DNA of 64,000 nucleotides from Shewanella sp. HN-41 (GCF_000217915.1 NZ_AFOZ01000019.1:62001-126000), one strand, 5' to 3'; shown: positions 1 through 8,508, counted from the first letter of the stretch. Notes: generated by a model from the sequence alone, not told the origin. Translations and numbers: made by a program.

Positions 1-465
1 GACAAATAGGGTTTCACCTGCTTTTAAATCTGTGATACGAGTCAGTCCCGTCCACGCTGTCATGCCCGGCATACCAAGCACGCCGAGGAAATGTGAACTG
101 TCTAATTCGGTTTGCGGCAGAGCGGTCAGTCCTGCCGTGTCAGTGACAGCGTGTTCGCGCCAACCTAACATGCTGCTGACTTTAGTGCCTACAGGAAAAT
201 CGCTGTTTTTAGACGCAATAACTTCACCAATCGCGCCGCCTTCTAGGGCTTGATTCAAGGCGAAGGGTGGAACATAACTCTTACGATCTACCATGCGGCC
301 ACGCATATAAGGGTCGACCGACATCCACAGGTTTTTAATCAACACTTGCCCATCGGAGAGCGGTGCTAAGGATTGATTTACTAAAGTAAAGTTTTCAGCC
401 GTAGGCATGCCTTCAGGGCGACGGGCTAAATGGATTTCACGGGTTTCGGTAATAGTGCTATTCAT
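1..465 (-). CDS. NADP-dependent oxidoreductase, zinc-less MDR family (3' part beyond window)
   Basis: The first 155 residues of a medium-chain dehydrogenase/reductase of the CurA/YncB/leukotriene B4 dehydrogenase type, which reduce alpha,beta-unsaturated carbonyls with NADPH in the cytosol. Visible are the family N-terminus with RRPEG, the NLWMSVDPYMRGRM segment, EGGAIGEV and the LGMPGMTAWTGL stretch that precedes the Rossmann fold. The cofactor-binding half lies past the window edge. Translation starts at the ATG at 465. It is divergent from an OhrR-type MarR regulator, with palindromes in the shared spacer, so it is probably that regulator's target and part of an electrophile or peroxide response. 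The family call is secure; the exact substrate is not visible. Confidence 0.85.
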   Translation of the reverse strand, partial: MNSTITETREIHLARRPEGMPTAENFTLVNQSLAPLSDGQVLIKNLWMSVDPYMRGRMVDRKSYVPPFALNQALEGGAIGEVIASKNSDFPVGTKVSSMLGWREHAVTDTAGLTALPQTELDSSHFLGVLGMPGMTAWTGLTRITDLKAGETLFV

Positions 466-485
466 AAAAATTTAACCTTTTGTTT

Positions 486-551
486 GTGCGCAAACTAACT
501 GCGTCAACTGTACGTGGCTTCATGACATAATGCAAATACTTTGCGCGCAAA
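486..551. promoter_or_regulatory. Two MarR/OhrR-type operator palindromes
   Basis: A perfect 12-bp palindrome TTTGCGCGCAAA lies at 540-551, and a near copy, TTTGTGCGCAAAC, lies around 483-495. Both share the GCGCAAACTA core and sit between the divergent oxidoreductase and MarR genes. One site abuts each gene, as expected for a repressor controlling both its own gene and the divergent one. The assignment to this regulator is inference from position. Confidence 0.6.
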
Positions 552-555
552 CTAG

Positions 556-1116
556 ATGCGATGGGGCGGATCGGATAAGATAGCGCTATGTTTGAATGAC
601 AGGCGCTTATACGTGCAAAATTGTTTATCTCACTTAGAGCTTGGATCTACAGATCAGAGTCAAAATCCAGAGCTACAAAACCCAGCGCCAAGTGATGCAC
701 TGTGTTTATCAGATAATGTGTGCTTCGCGTTATATTCTGCGAGCAATGCCTTAGTGCGCGCTTATCGGCCTTTACTCGAGGCATACGAGTTAACTTTCCC
801 TCAATATCTGGTGATGCAAACCCTGTGGCGTCAAAATGGCTGTAGCCAAACCCAGCTATCGGCGGCGACTAAGCTGGATATGGGGACGCTAACGCCTATC
901 GTTAAGCGGTTAGAGGTAAAAGGGTTGATCACGCGTTTGGCCTGCGTTGAAGATGAGCGGAAAAAATTGATCACTCTGACCACTCGGGGAGAGGCGATTA
1001 AGCATGAAGCCCTAGCCTTGAAGCAAGCCTTGCTGAATAAAGTGCAGATGGATGCCGAGGCACTCGATTTATTGAGGCGGCAATGTCTTGCCCTTATTGA
1101 AGATTTACAGTCCTAG
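556..1116 (+). CDS. MarR family regulator, OhrR-like
   Basis: A winged-helix repressor of the MarR family. The recognisable domain begins near residue 48: DNVCFALYSASNALVRAY carries a cysteine (Cys56 from this start) placed like the peroxide-sensing cysteine of OhrR. It is followed by FPQYLVMQTLW, the helix-turn-helix LSAATKLDMGTLTPIVKRLE and the wing with DERKKLITLT. The family is normally about 145 residues, so the first 45 or so residues are extra. The ATG at 556 has no clear ribosome binding site and almost touches the operator palindrome. The in-frame GTG at 613 is an alternative start, also without a good site. It probably senses organic peroxide or another thiol oxidant and represses itself and the divergent oxidoreductase. 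Confidence 0.85.
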   Translation: MRWGGSDKIALCLNDRRLYVQNCLSHLELGSTDQSQNPELQNPAPSDALCLSDNVCFALYSASNALVRAYRPLLEAYELTFPQYLVMQTLWRQNGCSQTQLSAATKLDMGTLTPIVKRLEVKGLITRLACVEDERKKLITLTTRGEAIKHEALALKQALLNKVQMDAEALDLLRRQCLALIEDLQS

Positions 1117-1234
1117 GGATAAAGTTGCTGATGTTGTTCGCTACCCATGAATTCAAGGCCTGCACAGATTAATACTTGATTGGCTTAGTTTTTGCTTTAA
1201 AACGTTACGCAGTTTTAGACGCCGAATATTTGAC

Positions 1235-1924
1235 ATGAGTTCTATTTTAAATACCTCAAATCTTAATCACAGCAACACCAGCATTGCCGATGCCTATGGC
1301 GTCAATAGCCAGAAAGCGAGCACGGCCAAGACGGACCAAAGTGCCGAAAAGTCGCAATCCCGGACAAGCACGACTCAGACAGAATCGACGGGGGGCGATG
1401 CGATTGCACTGTCATCACGGGCGCAGCGAGCACAAAAAATCCAAGCGATGTCGAAGGATTTTTTTGCTAACGGTCAATTCAGTGTCGCGGATATTCCTGC
1501 GTTAGTTTCTCGTTTACAGAAAGACGGTATTCTATCGGAGAAACAAGTCGAACGTTTATCGCAAAATGGGATTAACTCACTCAGTTCCGATACGACGGGC
1601 GCGCAATCCCTGCAGAATTTTTTAGATGATGAGCTTAAGTCCCTTACAGAAACCTCTCCTAACAGCTCATTGATCAACACCTTAGTCGATGCTAAGAATG
1701 TGCTAACGAATATGGATGATGCCCAGTCCCCCCTTTTAGCCCAAAAAGCGGCCAAAGTGTTTGGGCAATTAACGGATTATTTAAACTCAAACCCTCCCAT
1801 GACTGACACGCAAAAGCAGCAATGGCAGGGACTGAAATCAACGATGCAAGTGGCCTCGTCTATGGGATCACAGCAGTCGGCCCTTGGGCAGTTGAGTAGC
1901 TACTTAGCCTTGGCAAAGCGTTAA
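1235..1924 (+). CDS. Hypothetical protein with Ser/Thr-rich N-terminus
   Basis: A 229-residue protein I do not recognise. The first 65 residues are rich in Ser, Thr, Asn and Gln and look disordered. Then comes DAIALSSRAQRAQKIQ, resembling the short export-linked pattern of secreted flagellar proteins such as FlgM and of the FlxA-like protein at 7336-7788. The rest is predicted to be helical, with no signal peptide, membrane segment or catalytic motif. It starts at ATG 1235 and stands alone between the MarR gene and nrdD. A flagellar or secretion link is inference only. Confidence 0.7.
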   Translation: MSSILNTSNLNHSNTSIADAYGVNSQKASTAKTDQSAEKSQSRTSTTQTESTGGDAIALSSRAQRAQKIQAMSKDFFANGQFSVADIPALVSRLQKDGILSEKQVERLSQNGINSLSSDTTGAQSLQNFLDDELKSLTETSPNSSLINTLVDAKNVLTNMDDAQSPLLAQKAAKVFGQLTDYLNSNPPMTDTQKQQWQGLKSTMQVASSMGSQQSALGQLSSYLALAKR

Positions 1925-1975
1925 CTGGCCCGCAGTTATTCCTCCGAGTGGGAGGGTGCCACCTCAAGATTTTTG

Positions 1976-2019
1976 AGTACGACTATCCTGCTTTTTTAAG
2001 TACGACTATCCTGCTTTTT
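1976..2019. repeat. 21-bp tandem direct repeat
   Basis: The unit AGTACGACTATCCTGCTTTT plus one T occurs at 1976-1996 and again at 1999-2019, a 23-bp period. It lies just downstream of the hypothetical gene ending at 1924. Each copy ends in a T run, so the duplication may have doubled a terminator tail. The 296-bp spacer otherwise holds the nrdD control sites listed separately. Confidence 0.7.
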
Positions 2020-2099
2020 CACTCAGGTCAAGGCCCTACTTTCAGATCATAGGGCTTTGCTGCAGTTCTTCTTTGTTCTTTTCTTCCATCTTCTAAATC

Positions 2100-2113
2100 A
2101 TGATCTGGATCAT
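2100..2113. promoter_or_regulatory. FNR (EtrA)-type binding site
   Basis: TGAT-N4-ATCA, with both half-sites perfect, at 2101-2112, about 108 bp before nrdD. This is the FNR consensus core and fits anaerobic activation of nrdDG. The flanking bases are A and T rather than the ideal T and A, so CRP-like cross-recognition is possible. Confidence 0.6.
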
Positions 2114-2141
2114 GGAAGTTTCAACGCTGATATCGCTTAAT

Positions 2142-2188
2142 GCTCTATATATTGTGTTTATTGATTATTTAATCACTATATATAGTGT
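2142..2188. promoter_or_regulatory. Tandem NrdR boxes
   Basis: Two 16-bp sites match the NrdR consensus core CWATATWTWG flanked by GTGT: GCTCTATATATTGTGT at 2142-2157 and TCACTATATATAGTGT at 2173-2188. Their starts are 31 bp apart, three helical turns, which is the spacing known for NrdR-repressed nrd promoters. They end 32 bp before the nrdD start codon and should mediate repression by ATP/dATP-loaded NrdR. Confidence 0.88.
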
Positions 2189-2220
2189 TATTTTTAATCG
2201 AGATGGAGAGGAACTGAACA

Positions 2221-4338
2221 ATGCCAGTCGTGATTAAGCGGGATGGTTGCCGCACGCCTTTTGATGAGACAAGGATAAGAGATGCGGTTATCGCCGCTGC
2301 AAACTCAGTTGGGATAGAGGATGCCGACTATGCTGCCACAGTGGCCGCTTGCGTCAGTCTACGGGTGGCATCTTTATCCGAAGTGGATATTCACCATTTG
2401 CAAGATGCCGTTGAAAATCTGCTGATGGAGGGGCCCTATAAGCCATTGGCTAGGGTGTATATTGAGTATCGTCATGATAGGGATATTTGCCGCGAAGCCA
2501 CCAGTAAACTGAATTTAGAAATTCGTGGTCTGGTTGAGCAGAGCAATGCCGCACTGTTAAATGAAAATGCTAACAAAGACTCGAAAGTCATCCCGACTCA
2601 GCGGGATTTACTTGCGGGGATCGTGGCTAAGCACTATGCCAAGAGCCATATTTTGCCAAAGGACGTCGTGGCCGCCCATGAAGCGGGGGAAATCCACTAC
2701 CATGATTTAGATTATTCGCCATTCTTCCCCATGTTTAACTGCATGCTGATTGATCTGGCTGGCATGCTAACCCACGGTTTTAAAATGGGTAATGCCGAGA
2801 TAGAAACTCCCAAATCGATCTCAACGGCAACCGCTGTCACCGCACAGATCATCGCCCAAGTCGCCAGCCATATCTATGGTGGTACAACCATCAATCGAAT
2901 CGATGAAGTGTTAGCGCCCTTCGTGGCAAAGAGCTATGACAAGCATTATCAGGTTGCATTGAACTGGCAGATTAAAGATGCCAAGGCCTTTGCCACGGCG
3001 CAAACTGAAAAAGAATGCCACGATGCTTTTCAGTCGCTCGAGTATGAAGTCAATACTTTACACACAGCCAATGGCCAAACGCCCTTTGTCACCTTTGGTT
3101 TTGGTTTAGGTACCTCGTGGGAGTCACGTCTTATCCAGCAATCCATGCTCAAAGTGCGAATGGCCGGCTTAGGAAAAAACCGTAAAACAGCGGTCTTCCC
3201 AAAACTAGTGTTCGCAATTCGAGATGGTATTAACCATAAGGCGGGCGATTGCAACTACGATGTCAAACAAATGGCCTTGAAGTGTGCGAGCATGCGGATG
3301 TATCCCGACATTTTAAACTATGAGCAGGTTGAAAAGGTCACTGGCTCATTCAAAACCCCCATGGGATGCCGCAGCTTCTTAGGCACCTATAAAGAAAATG
3401 GGGAGTTGGTTCATGAAGGGCGTAATAACCTTGGAGTGGTGAGCCTTAACCTGCCACGCATTGCCCTAGAGGCCAAGGGGAATGAAGCCGAATTTTACCG
3501 CATTCTCGATGACCGTTTGGCCCTTGCTCGCAGGGCTCTGGATACTCGTATTGAACGTTTGAACGGCGTGAAAGCCCGCGTGGCCCCCATTCTTTATATG
3601 GAAGGTGCCTGTGGAGTGCGTTTACGTGCCGATGACGACATAGCGCAGATATTCAAAAATGGCCGAGCGTCTATTTCATTAGGCTATATAGGGTTACATG
3701 AAACCATTAATGCACTCTATGGCACAGAACACCATGTATTTGATAATACAGATCTGCGTGAAAAAGCCGTAGGGATAGTGGCCCATTTAAAAGCGGCAAC
3801 AGAGGCGTGGAAAGCCGAGACGGGTTATGGGTTTAGCTTGTACAGCACGCCAAGTGAGAGCCTATGCAGCCGTTTCTGTAAACTCGATGCGAAACAATTT
3901 GGTGTCGTCGCTGGCGTCACGGATAAGGGATATTACACCAATAGCTTCCATTTGGATGTCGAAAAGCACGTTAACCCCTTTGATAAGATTGATTTTGAAC
4001 AACCTTATCCTGCCATCGCCAATGGTGGCTTTATCTGCTATGGCGAGTATCCCAATATGCAGCATAACCTTGAGGCGCTGGAAAATGTCTGGGATTACAG
4101 CTATAGCCGCGTGCCTTATTACGGCACGAATACGCCGATAGATGAATGCTATGACTGTGGTTTTACGGGGGAATTTAGCTGTACGAGTAAGGGCTTTACC
4201 TGTCCTAAATGTGGTAACCACGAACCGAGCCGAGTGTCGGTGACTCGTCGAGTCTGCGGTTATTTAGGTAGTCCGGATGCAAGGCCATTTAACCACGGTA
4301 AGCAAGAAGAAGTGAAACGTAGGATCAAACATTTGTAA
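2221..4338 (+). CDS. nrdD: Anaerobic ribonucleoside-triphosphate reductase
   Basis: A 705-residue class III ribonucleotide reductase that makes dNTPs from NTPs without oxygen. An ATP-cone allosteric domain occupies about residues 1-95. The catalytic barrel follows. Four cysteines in CYDCG and CPKCG form the C-terminal zinc site. The RRVCGYLGSPDARPFN segment carries the glycyl radical, Gly680 here, equivalent to Gly681 of the E. coli enzyme. It needs formate as reductant and NrdG to generate the radical, and nrdG follows 114 bp downstream. The upstream region has an FNR-type site and a pair of NrdR boxes, so induction in anaerobiosis and repression at high dATP are expected. AGGAAC provides the ribosome binding site before ATG 2221. 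Length and motifs are complete. Confidence 0.98.
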   Translation: MPVVIKRDGCRTPFDETRIRDAVIAAANSVGIEDADYAATVAACVSLRVASLSEVDIHHLQDAVENLLMEGPYKPLARVYIEYRHDRDICREATSKLNLEIRGLVEQSNAALLNENANKDSKVIPTQRDLLAGIVAKHYAKSHILPKDVVAAHEAGEIHYHDLDYSPFFPMFNCMLIDLAGMLTHGFKMGNAEIETPKSISTATAVTAQIIAQVASHIYGGTTINRIDEVLAPFVAKSYDKHYQVALNWQIKDAKAFATAQTEKECHDAFQSLEYEVNTLHTANGQTPFVTFGFGLGTSWESRLIQQSMLKVRMAGLGKNRKTAVFPKLVFAIRDGINHKAGDCNYDVKQMALKCASMRMYPDILNYEQVEKVTGSFKTPMGCRSFLGTYKENGELVHEGRNNLGVVSLNLPRIALEAKGNEAEFYRILDDRLALARRALDTRIERLNGVKARVAPILYMEGACGVRLRADDDIAQIFKNGRASISLGYIGLHETINALYGTEHHVFDNTDLREKAVGIVAHLKAATEAWKAETGYGFSLYSTPSESLCSRFCKLDAKQFGVVAGVTDKGYYTNSFHLDVEKHVNPFDKIDFEQPYPAIANGGFICYGEYPNMQHNLEALENVWDYSYSRVPYYGTNTPIDECYDCGFTGEFSCTSKGFTCPKCGNHEPSRVSVTRRVCGYLGSPDARPFNHGKQEEVKRRIKHL

Positions 4339-4452
4339 CATTTTGGAATCATTGCATCTAGTACACTGACCTTGAGGCGCAGCGGGATATTCCTTGCTGC
4401 GCCGCATGTTTTAGCCGACATTGGTTCGGGGGGATCATCTGGAACTGACACT

Positions 4453-4914
4453 ATGAATTATCACCAATATTATCCCATCGATGTGGTCAATGGTCCCGGA
4501 ACACGGGCAACCTTGTTTGTCTCGGGTTGTGAGCACCAATGCCGTGGTTGCTATAATCAAAGCACTTGGGATGTGCGCTCTGGGCATCTATTTGATCGGG
4601 CAATGGAAGATAGGATTATTGCCGATCTTAAGGATACACGAATTGTGCGCCGTGGTTTGTCACTCTCAGGTGGAGATCCTTTACTGCCCGCGAATGTAGA
4701 GGCCATTCTAGCGCTGGTTAAACGGGTAAAAACAGCATGTCCAGAAAAAGATATCTGGCTGTGGACGGGCTACGTACTTGATGAACTAACAGACTTACAA
4801 AAAGCCGTGCTTGAGTATATTGATGTGCTGGTGGATGGAAAATTCGAGCAAAGCTTAGCGGACCCAAGTTTGGCTTTCCGTGGTAGCAGCAATCAGAAAA
4901 TACGTTTGTTATAA
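4453..4914 (+). CDS. nrdG: Anaerobic ribonucleotide reductase activating protein
   Basis: A 153-residue radical SAM enzyme that binds a 4Fe-4S cluster and cleaves SAM to install the glycyl radical on NrdD. Cys26, Cys30 and Cys33 in CEHQCRGC form the CxxxCxxC motif, and GGDPLL is the SAM-binding glycine motif. The frame is open further upstream, to 4372, but homology begins at MNYHQYYPIDVVNGPG, so ATG 4453 is chosen; it matches the family length of about 155. It is probably co-transcribed with nrdD. Confidence 0.96.
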   Translation: MNYHQYYPIDVVNGPGTRATLFVSGCEHQCRGCYNQSTWDVRSGHLFDRAMEDRIIADLKDTRIVRRGLSLSGGDPLLPANVEAILALVKRVKTACPEKDIWLWTGYVLDELTDLQKAVLEYIDVLVDGKFEQSLADPSLAFRGSSNQKIRLL

Positions 4915-5028
4915 AAGCGGTAACGAGGATCGACAACTTGCTGTTATAATCACAAACCTTGACACAGATACTAGCACTAATAGGCGAAAATGTTACTGTG
5001 GCTAACTTAGGTAAATTAAGGTAAAAGA

Positions 5029-5385
5029 ATGAATTTAAAGCAAGAACTGCAGCAGCTAAACGATAAATTAGATAAATTTCGTCGTAAACTTGCTGCGGCA
5101 GAGCAACGGGGCGATGACGCTATTATTGCCCAGTTTAAACGTGAAATCGCCGCAGTCACTAAGCAAATTAGCAGTGTGAAGGGCCAGCAGACGCGCCTGT
5201 TAAATAAGCAGGGCGACGACATCAAACATTTGCCCTTTCACCGCGCACTGACGAAAGCTGAGCAAGCCGATATGGGCCAACTGAAAAAGTCAGTTAAAGG
5301 TTTAGTCGTGGTTCATCCCATGACAGCTTTGGGCCGTGAAATGGGACTGACTGAAGTGACAGGTTACGCTCCAGCAAAGTTTTAA
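5029..5385 (+). CDS. yibL: YibL family ribosome-associated protein
   Basis: A 118-residue protein matching the YibL family, which co-purifies with ribosomes in E. coli. The N-terminal 55 residues form a charged coiled coil (LQQLNDKLDKFRRKL onward). The conserved C-terminal half includes LTKAEQADMGQLKKSVKGL and VVHPMTALGREMGL. Length agrees with the roughly 120-residue relatives. It is a single gene, with ATG preceded by GGTAAAAG. Its molecular role is unknown. Confidence 0.9.
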   Translation: MNLKQELQQLNDKLDKFRRKLAAAEQRGDDAIIAQFKREIAAVTKQISSVKGQQTRLLNKQGDDIKHLPFHRALTKAEQADMGQLKKSVKGLVVVHPMTALGREMGLTEVTGYAPAKF

Positions 5386-5530
5386 CCCGAGTCAAGGTGT
5401 ACTCGGCGCTGCTGAGTACCAAGGGATTGGCGGCATAGCTTCTAATATCGACGCGGTGTTTGCGGCCCTAAATAGACTAAAAGTTGCTGGGATGCATCAT
5501 ATTGCGATTGAGCACCAGGCTTTTAGTTGA
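5381..5530 (+). pseudogene. Possible remnant of a xanthine dehydrogenase-type subunit C-terminus
   Basis: A frame with no start codon runs from 5381 to the TGA at 5528-5530 and overlaps the yibL stop in another frame. Its translation contains GVLGAAEYQGIGGIASNID followed by AVFAALNRLKV and ends shortly after. This recalls the GxGE...NAVxDAL C-terminal segment of molybdopterin-binding subunits of the xanthine dehydrogenase/CO dehydrogenase family. There is no start codon, no partner genes and only about 48 residues, so chance resemblance is quite possible. Nothing else was seen between 5531 and 5674. Confidence 0.25.
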
Positions 5531-5674
5531 AGTTGATTCAATCACTACAGTATTTCTTGATGGTGTAAAACGCTTTAGAATAGGGTGCTTCATTGGCTAA
5601 GTGCCTAATTACGGGTTTGTTTTTATGGATGTTTCCTCGTCTCATGGAATGAGAGTTGTCGTTAAGGTTAAGTC

Positions 5675-6301
5675 ATGTCGATAAAATATGTCGCGACGTC
5701 AAAGTTACCCACTCCTTGGGGGGTGTTTGCCATGCATGGTTTTGAGGATACAGAAACAGGCAAAGAGCATGTCGCCCTCACTTTTGGAACTCTCAGTGCG
5801 GATGAGCCAGTATTAGGCCGTATCCATTCAGAATGTTTAACCGGTGATGCCCTATTTAGCCTGCGTTGTGACTGTGGTTTTCAGTTACAAACCGCGATGC
5901 AAAATATTGCCGAAACAGGCAGCGGTTTTATTCTGTATCTGCGCCAAGAAGGGCGAGGTATTGGTTTATTGAATAAGATCCGAGCCTACGAGTTGCAGGA
6001 TAAGGGGGCTAATACGGTCGAAGCCAACGAACAGTTAGGCTTCCCAGCGGATATGCGCAAATACGATATGATTAAGCCTATGCTTGAACAGATCGGCGTG
6101 AAGCATGTGCGCTTGATGACCAATAATCCTCGTAAAGTCAAAGCGATGAAAGATCTTGGCATTGAAGTTGTTGAGCGAGTGCCATTACAAGTCGGTAAAA
6201 ATCGCTATAATGAGGCTTATTTAAAAACTAAGTCTACCGAGCTTGGACATATGATGTCTGAACATCATTTTATGGATGAAGATGAGTCGCCCTCAAGCTA
6301 A
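5675..6301 (+). CDS. ribA: GTP cyclohydrolase II
   Basis: A 208-residue enzyme that opens GTP to 2,5-diamino-6-ribosylamino-pyrimidinone phosphate, formate and pyrophosphate, the first step of riboflavin synthesis. The zinc ligands lie in [18 protein letters not shown], and the active-site segment is [11 protein letters not shown]. The C-terminal [11 protein letters not shown] is typical of RibA. It is full length and monofunctional, not fused to RibB. It is a single gene, and I saw no FMN riboswitch in the upstream spacer. Confidence 0.97.
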   Translation: MSIKYVATSKLPTPWGVFAMHGFEDTETGKEHVALTFGTLSADEPVLGRIHSECLTGDALFSLRCDCGFQLQTAMQNIAETGSGFILYLRQEGRGIGLLNKIRAYELQDKGANTVEANEQLGFPADMRKYDMIKPMLEQIGVKHVRLMTNNPRKVKAMKDLGIEVVERVPLQVGKNRYNEAYLKTKSTELGHMMSEHHFMDEDESPSS

Positions 6302-6346
6302 AATGTCTACCTATTAACGGCTGAACATCAGGACTGTTAGAACAAA

Positions 6347-7264
6347 TTGAGCTATCGGCTATCATTTGCGGTTTTATCAGTGCCTACGCTGTGTATCGGC
6401 GTTATTGCTTCTCTGGTTGTGTGGGCACAGGATGTTTCTGCCGCCCCCTTCATATCGAGTCCATCGTCGACGGATTCTTTGGCAACTATGGCCACCGATT
6501 CCCCCATCGATGGTATGAACAATCCCAATTCCGCTTATGCCTTTGGCAGCTACTTAGGCACAGGGGTTTATCGTGCCGCAGAACAGAATGCGACTGTTGT
6601 CAGTATCCCTTTAACCTTTGATTTACAAAAAGATAGAGACAGCCGTACATGGCTGCGTGTTCCTTTATCCTTTGGTTTTTTTGACTATTTAGCAAGGGAC
6701 CTGACCGAAGGAGAATTACCTTCTTCGGTTGGCACTATGACGGTGACGCCCGGTGTGGAGCATCATTGGCAGGGGAGCGAGAATACCCGCATGGAAGCCT
6801 ATTTTGACCTCGGGTTCGGTACTAACTTCGATACCAGCGACAATGTGGCTATCTTCGCTTCGGGTGTGAGTAGTTTGTACGATTTTTCGTTTGCGGGTGA
6901 AGAGAGCGTTTGGGTGTCTCGCTTACACTTTGCGGGTTACAGTGAGCGGATCGGTACATTAACGGATCAATTTGCGGTGTTGCAAAGTGGTGTCGATATT
7001 GGACTATCACCGCGCTGGCAATGGCGGAACATACAGGCTCAGCCGAGGATTTTTGCCATAGGTTATTGGTATTTTAATGAGCTGAACTTTAGCAGTAATA
7101 CCGATCAAGATACGTTAGTCTCTGGCAGCTATGAAGTGGGCGCAACGCTTGCATTCTCAAAACCTTTGGGTGGCGATTTGCTCGGGGTTGACCGCATCGG
7201 GCTCAGTTACCGAACTGGTGATGGGTTAAATATCTGGCGTTTGGTGTTTAGCTTTCCTATTTAG
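6347..7264 (+). CDS. Outer-membrane beta-barrel protein (autotransporter-barrel-like)
   Basis: A 305-residue protein with an N-terminal signal peptide (hydrophobic stretch to about residue 30, cleavage likely after DVSAA). Alternating hydrophobic/aromatic strands and many Gly, Ser and Tyr residues follow. It ends in WRLVFSFPI, a terminal aromatic-type signature of outer-membrane barrels. The pattern fits the solitary autotransporter beta-domain proteins found in Shewanella and Vibrio; that assignment is from general resemblance. An in-frame TAG at 6338 forces the start to the TTG at 6347, which gives a complete signal peptide. No passenger domain is present and the function is unknown. Confidence 0.7.
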   Translation: MSYRLSFAVLSVPTLCIGVIASLVVWAQDVSAAPFISSPSSTDSLATMATDSPIDGMNNPNSAYAFGSYLGTGVYRAAEQNATVVSIPLTFDLQKDRDSRTWLRVPLSFGFFDYLARDLTEGELPSSVGTMTVTPGVEHHWQGSENTRMEAYFDLGFGTNFDTSDNVAIFASGVSSLYDFSFAGEESVWVSRLHFAGYSERIGTLTDQFAVLQSGVDIGLSPRWQWRNIQAQPRIFAIGYWYFNELNFSSNTDQDTLVSGSYEVGATLAFSKPLGGDLLGVDRIGLSYRTGDGLNIWRLVFSFPI

Positions 7265-7335
7265 TATTGAGCGTACCTCATCCATACTGTTGCTTCAGTT
7301 AAGCTAAGGGTCATTCTTAAGGGACTGTGATTGCA

Positions 7336-7788
7336 CTATCCCGCCGATTCTTGGGCATCGCGCATTTTTTTATCCATTAAGACAGTGATTTGATTACTGA
7401 GCAGCATGATCTGCTCTTGGATCAACTTACGTTGCTGCTCTGCGGTCTTAGAGTTATCGCCTTCGAGTTTAGTGAGCATTTCTTGGAGTGCCTTGATTTG
7501 CTCTTTTATGCGTTTGATTTGTTCATCGATGAGCGATGTGGGCTCTTCTGTATCGGTACTTTCGGCTTGCTGTTTTTTCTCTGCGCTACTGCTTCTCAAT
7601 GCCGCGCCCACTTCCGTTGCTAAAGCTGCACGCCCAGCAGTGGATATTGACACACTTGCTTGAGTGTCATCACTTTGAGGATCCGCTGTCGCGGTTGAGG
7701 TTGCCGTTTGAGTGGGGGTAATAAAGGCGTTTGAGACGGATTTAAATGCCGTACTATTAGCTGCGATGTTTAATCCATTAATGTTCAT
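7336..7788 (-). CDS. FlxA-like coiled-coil protein
   Basis: A 150-residue protein. The N-terminal half is Ala/Thr/Ser-rich and contains ASVSISTAGRAALATEVG. The C-terminal half is a heptad-like coiled coil (IDEQIKRIKEQIKALQEML, then IQEQIMLLSNQITVLMDK) resembling FlxA-like proteins (PF14282). E. coli flxA is controlled by the flagellar sigma factor, but I saw no clear FliA promoter here. No signal peptide or membrane helix is present. It shares the serine-rich VxxSxxA pattern with the unknown protein at 1235-1924. Function unknown. Confidence 0.65.
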   Translation of the reverse strand: MNINGLNIAANSTAFKSVSNAFITPTQTATSTATADPQSDDTQASVSISTAGRAALATEVGAALRSSSAEKKQQAESTDTEEPTSLIDEQIKRIKEQIKALQEMLTKLEGDNSKTAEQQRKLIQEQIMLLSNQITVLMDKKMRDAQESAG

Positions 7789-7953
7789 CGGATATCCCTT
7801 ATAGCACTTGATATATAGACCCTATCTATATCGGCGGCGAGCCAAAAAACTAGAGCCGATCTCCCAATATATTGTCGGCAGTTGGCTATCGTTGGGTGGC
7901 ATTGTTATGGGGCCAGCCCTTTGGTGTATTCTAAAGGGCTGTGTTAGAAAGCG

Positions 7954-8376
7954 TTAATCCCGTGTTCCCCAAATATGGCTATTGACATTACCATCAGTGG
8001 CTGTCGACTCCGTCCCTTTGGTCGGTTCCTTGCTTAGTGCTGTGTTTCTCTGCGTAGAGGAGCTAGGAGCTTTATTTGAAGCAACACTTTTAGTGGGAGT
8101 GGCCTTAGTCCTGTGAGGGGATGAAGCACTCGCCTCTGATTTAAGAGGGAGGGGAAGTTTATTGGCTTTTAAGTATAAATATTCTACTTTTTCCCTTGCC
8201 CAGTCGGTTTTTCTTAAGAAACGCAGACTCGATTTAATGCTGGGATCATGGGTAAAACAACGGATTTTGATCCGTTCACCCAATTCTTCCCAGCCATAAC
8301 GCTCGACGAGGTCAGTGATAATGGTTTCTAATTTAATACCATGCAGTGGATTATTGGCTTGAGTCATATTTTGCAT
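7954..8376 (-). CDS. VF530 family (DUF2132) DNA-binding protein
   Basis: A 140-residue protein whose first 75 residues match the VF530/DUF2132 family: [20 protein letters not shown], then [20 protein letters not shown] and [11 protein letters not shown]. The family fold is a small helical domain reported to bind DNA. The last 60 residues are a low-complexity Ser/Thr/Lys tail not found in most relatives. The start could be ATG 8376 or ATG 8367; neither has a strong ribosome site. Cellular role unknown. Confidence 0.85.
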   Translation of the reverse strand: MQNMTQANNPLHGIKLETIITDLVERYGWEELGERIKIRCFTHDPSIKSSLRFLRKTDWAREKVEYLYLKANKLPLPLKSEASASSPHRTKATPTKSVASNKAPSSSTQRNTALSKEPTKGTESTATDGNVNSHIWGTRD

Positions 8377-8446
8377 ATTGCAGTGAACTATGGCGGGATT
8401 ATAGCAGTTTAGTGGCTGAAGTTAGAGCCTATTTATGGCCATAAAA

Positions 8447-8474
8447 AAACAGGCACTATTGGAAGTGCCTGTTT
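8447..8474 (-). terminator. Rho-independent terminator of the cstA/btsT-type gene
   Basis: An 11-bp inverted repeat, AAACAGGCACT (8447-8457) and AGTGCCTGTTT (8464-8474), with a 6-nt loop. On the minus strand it is followed by a T run (plus-strand A run 8443-8449). It lies 35 bp past the transporter stop codon. Confidence 0.85.
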
Positions 8475-8508
8475 GGGAGTATTTATTCAGTCTAAGGTTG
8501 TTAGACGT

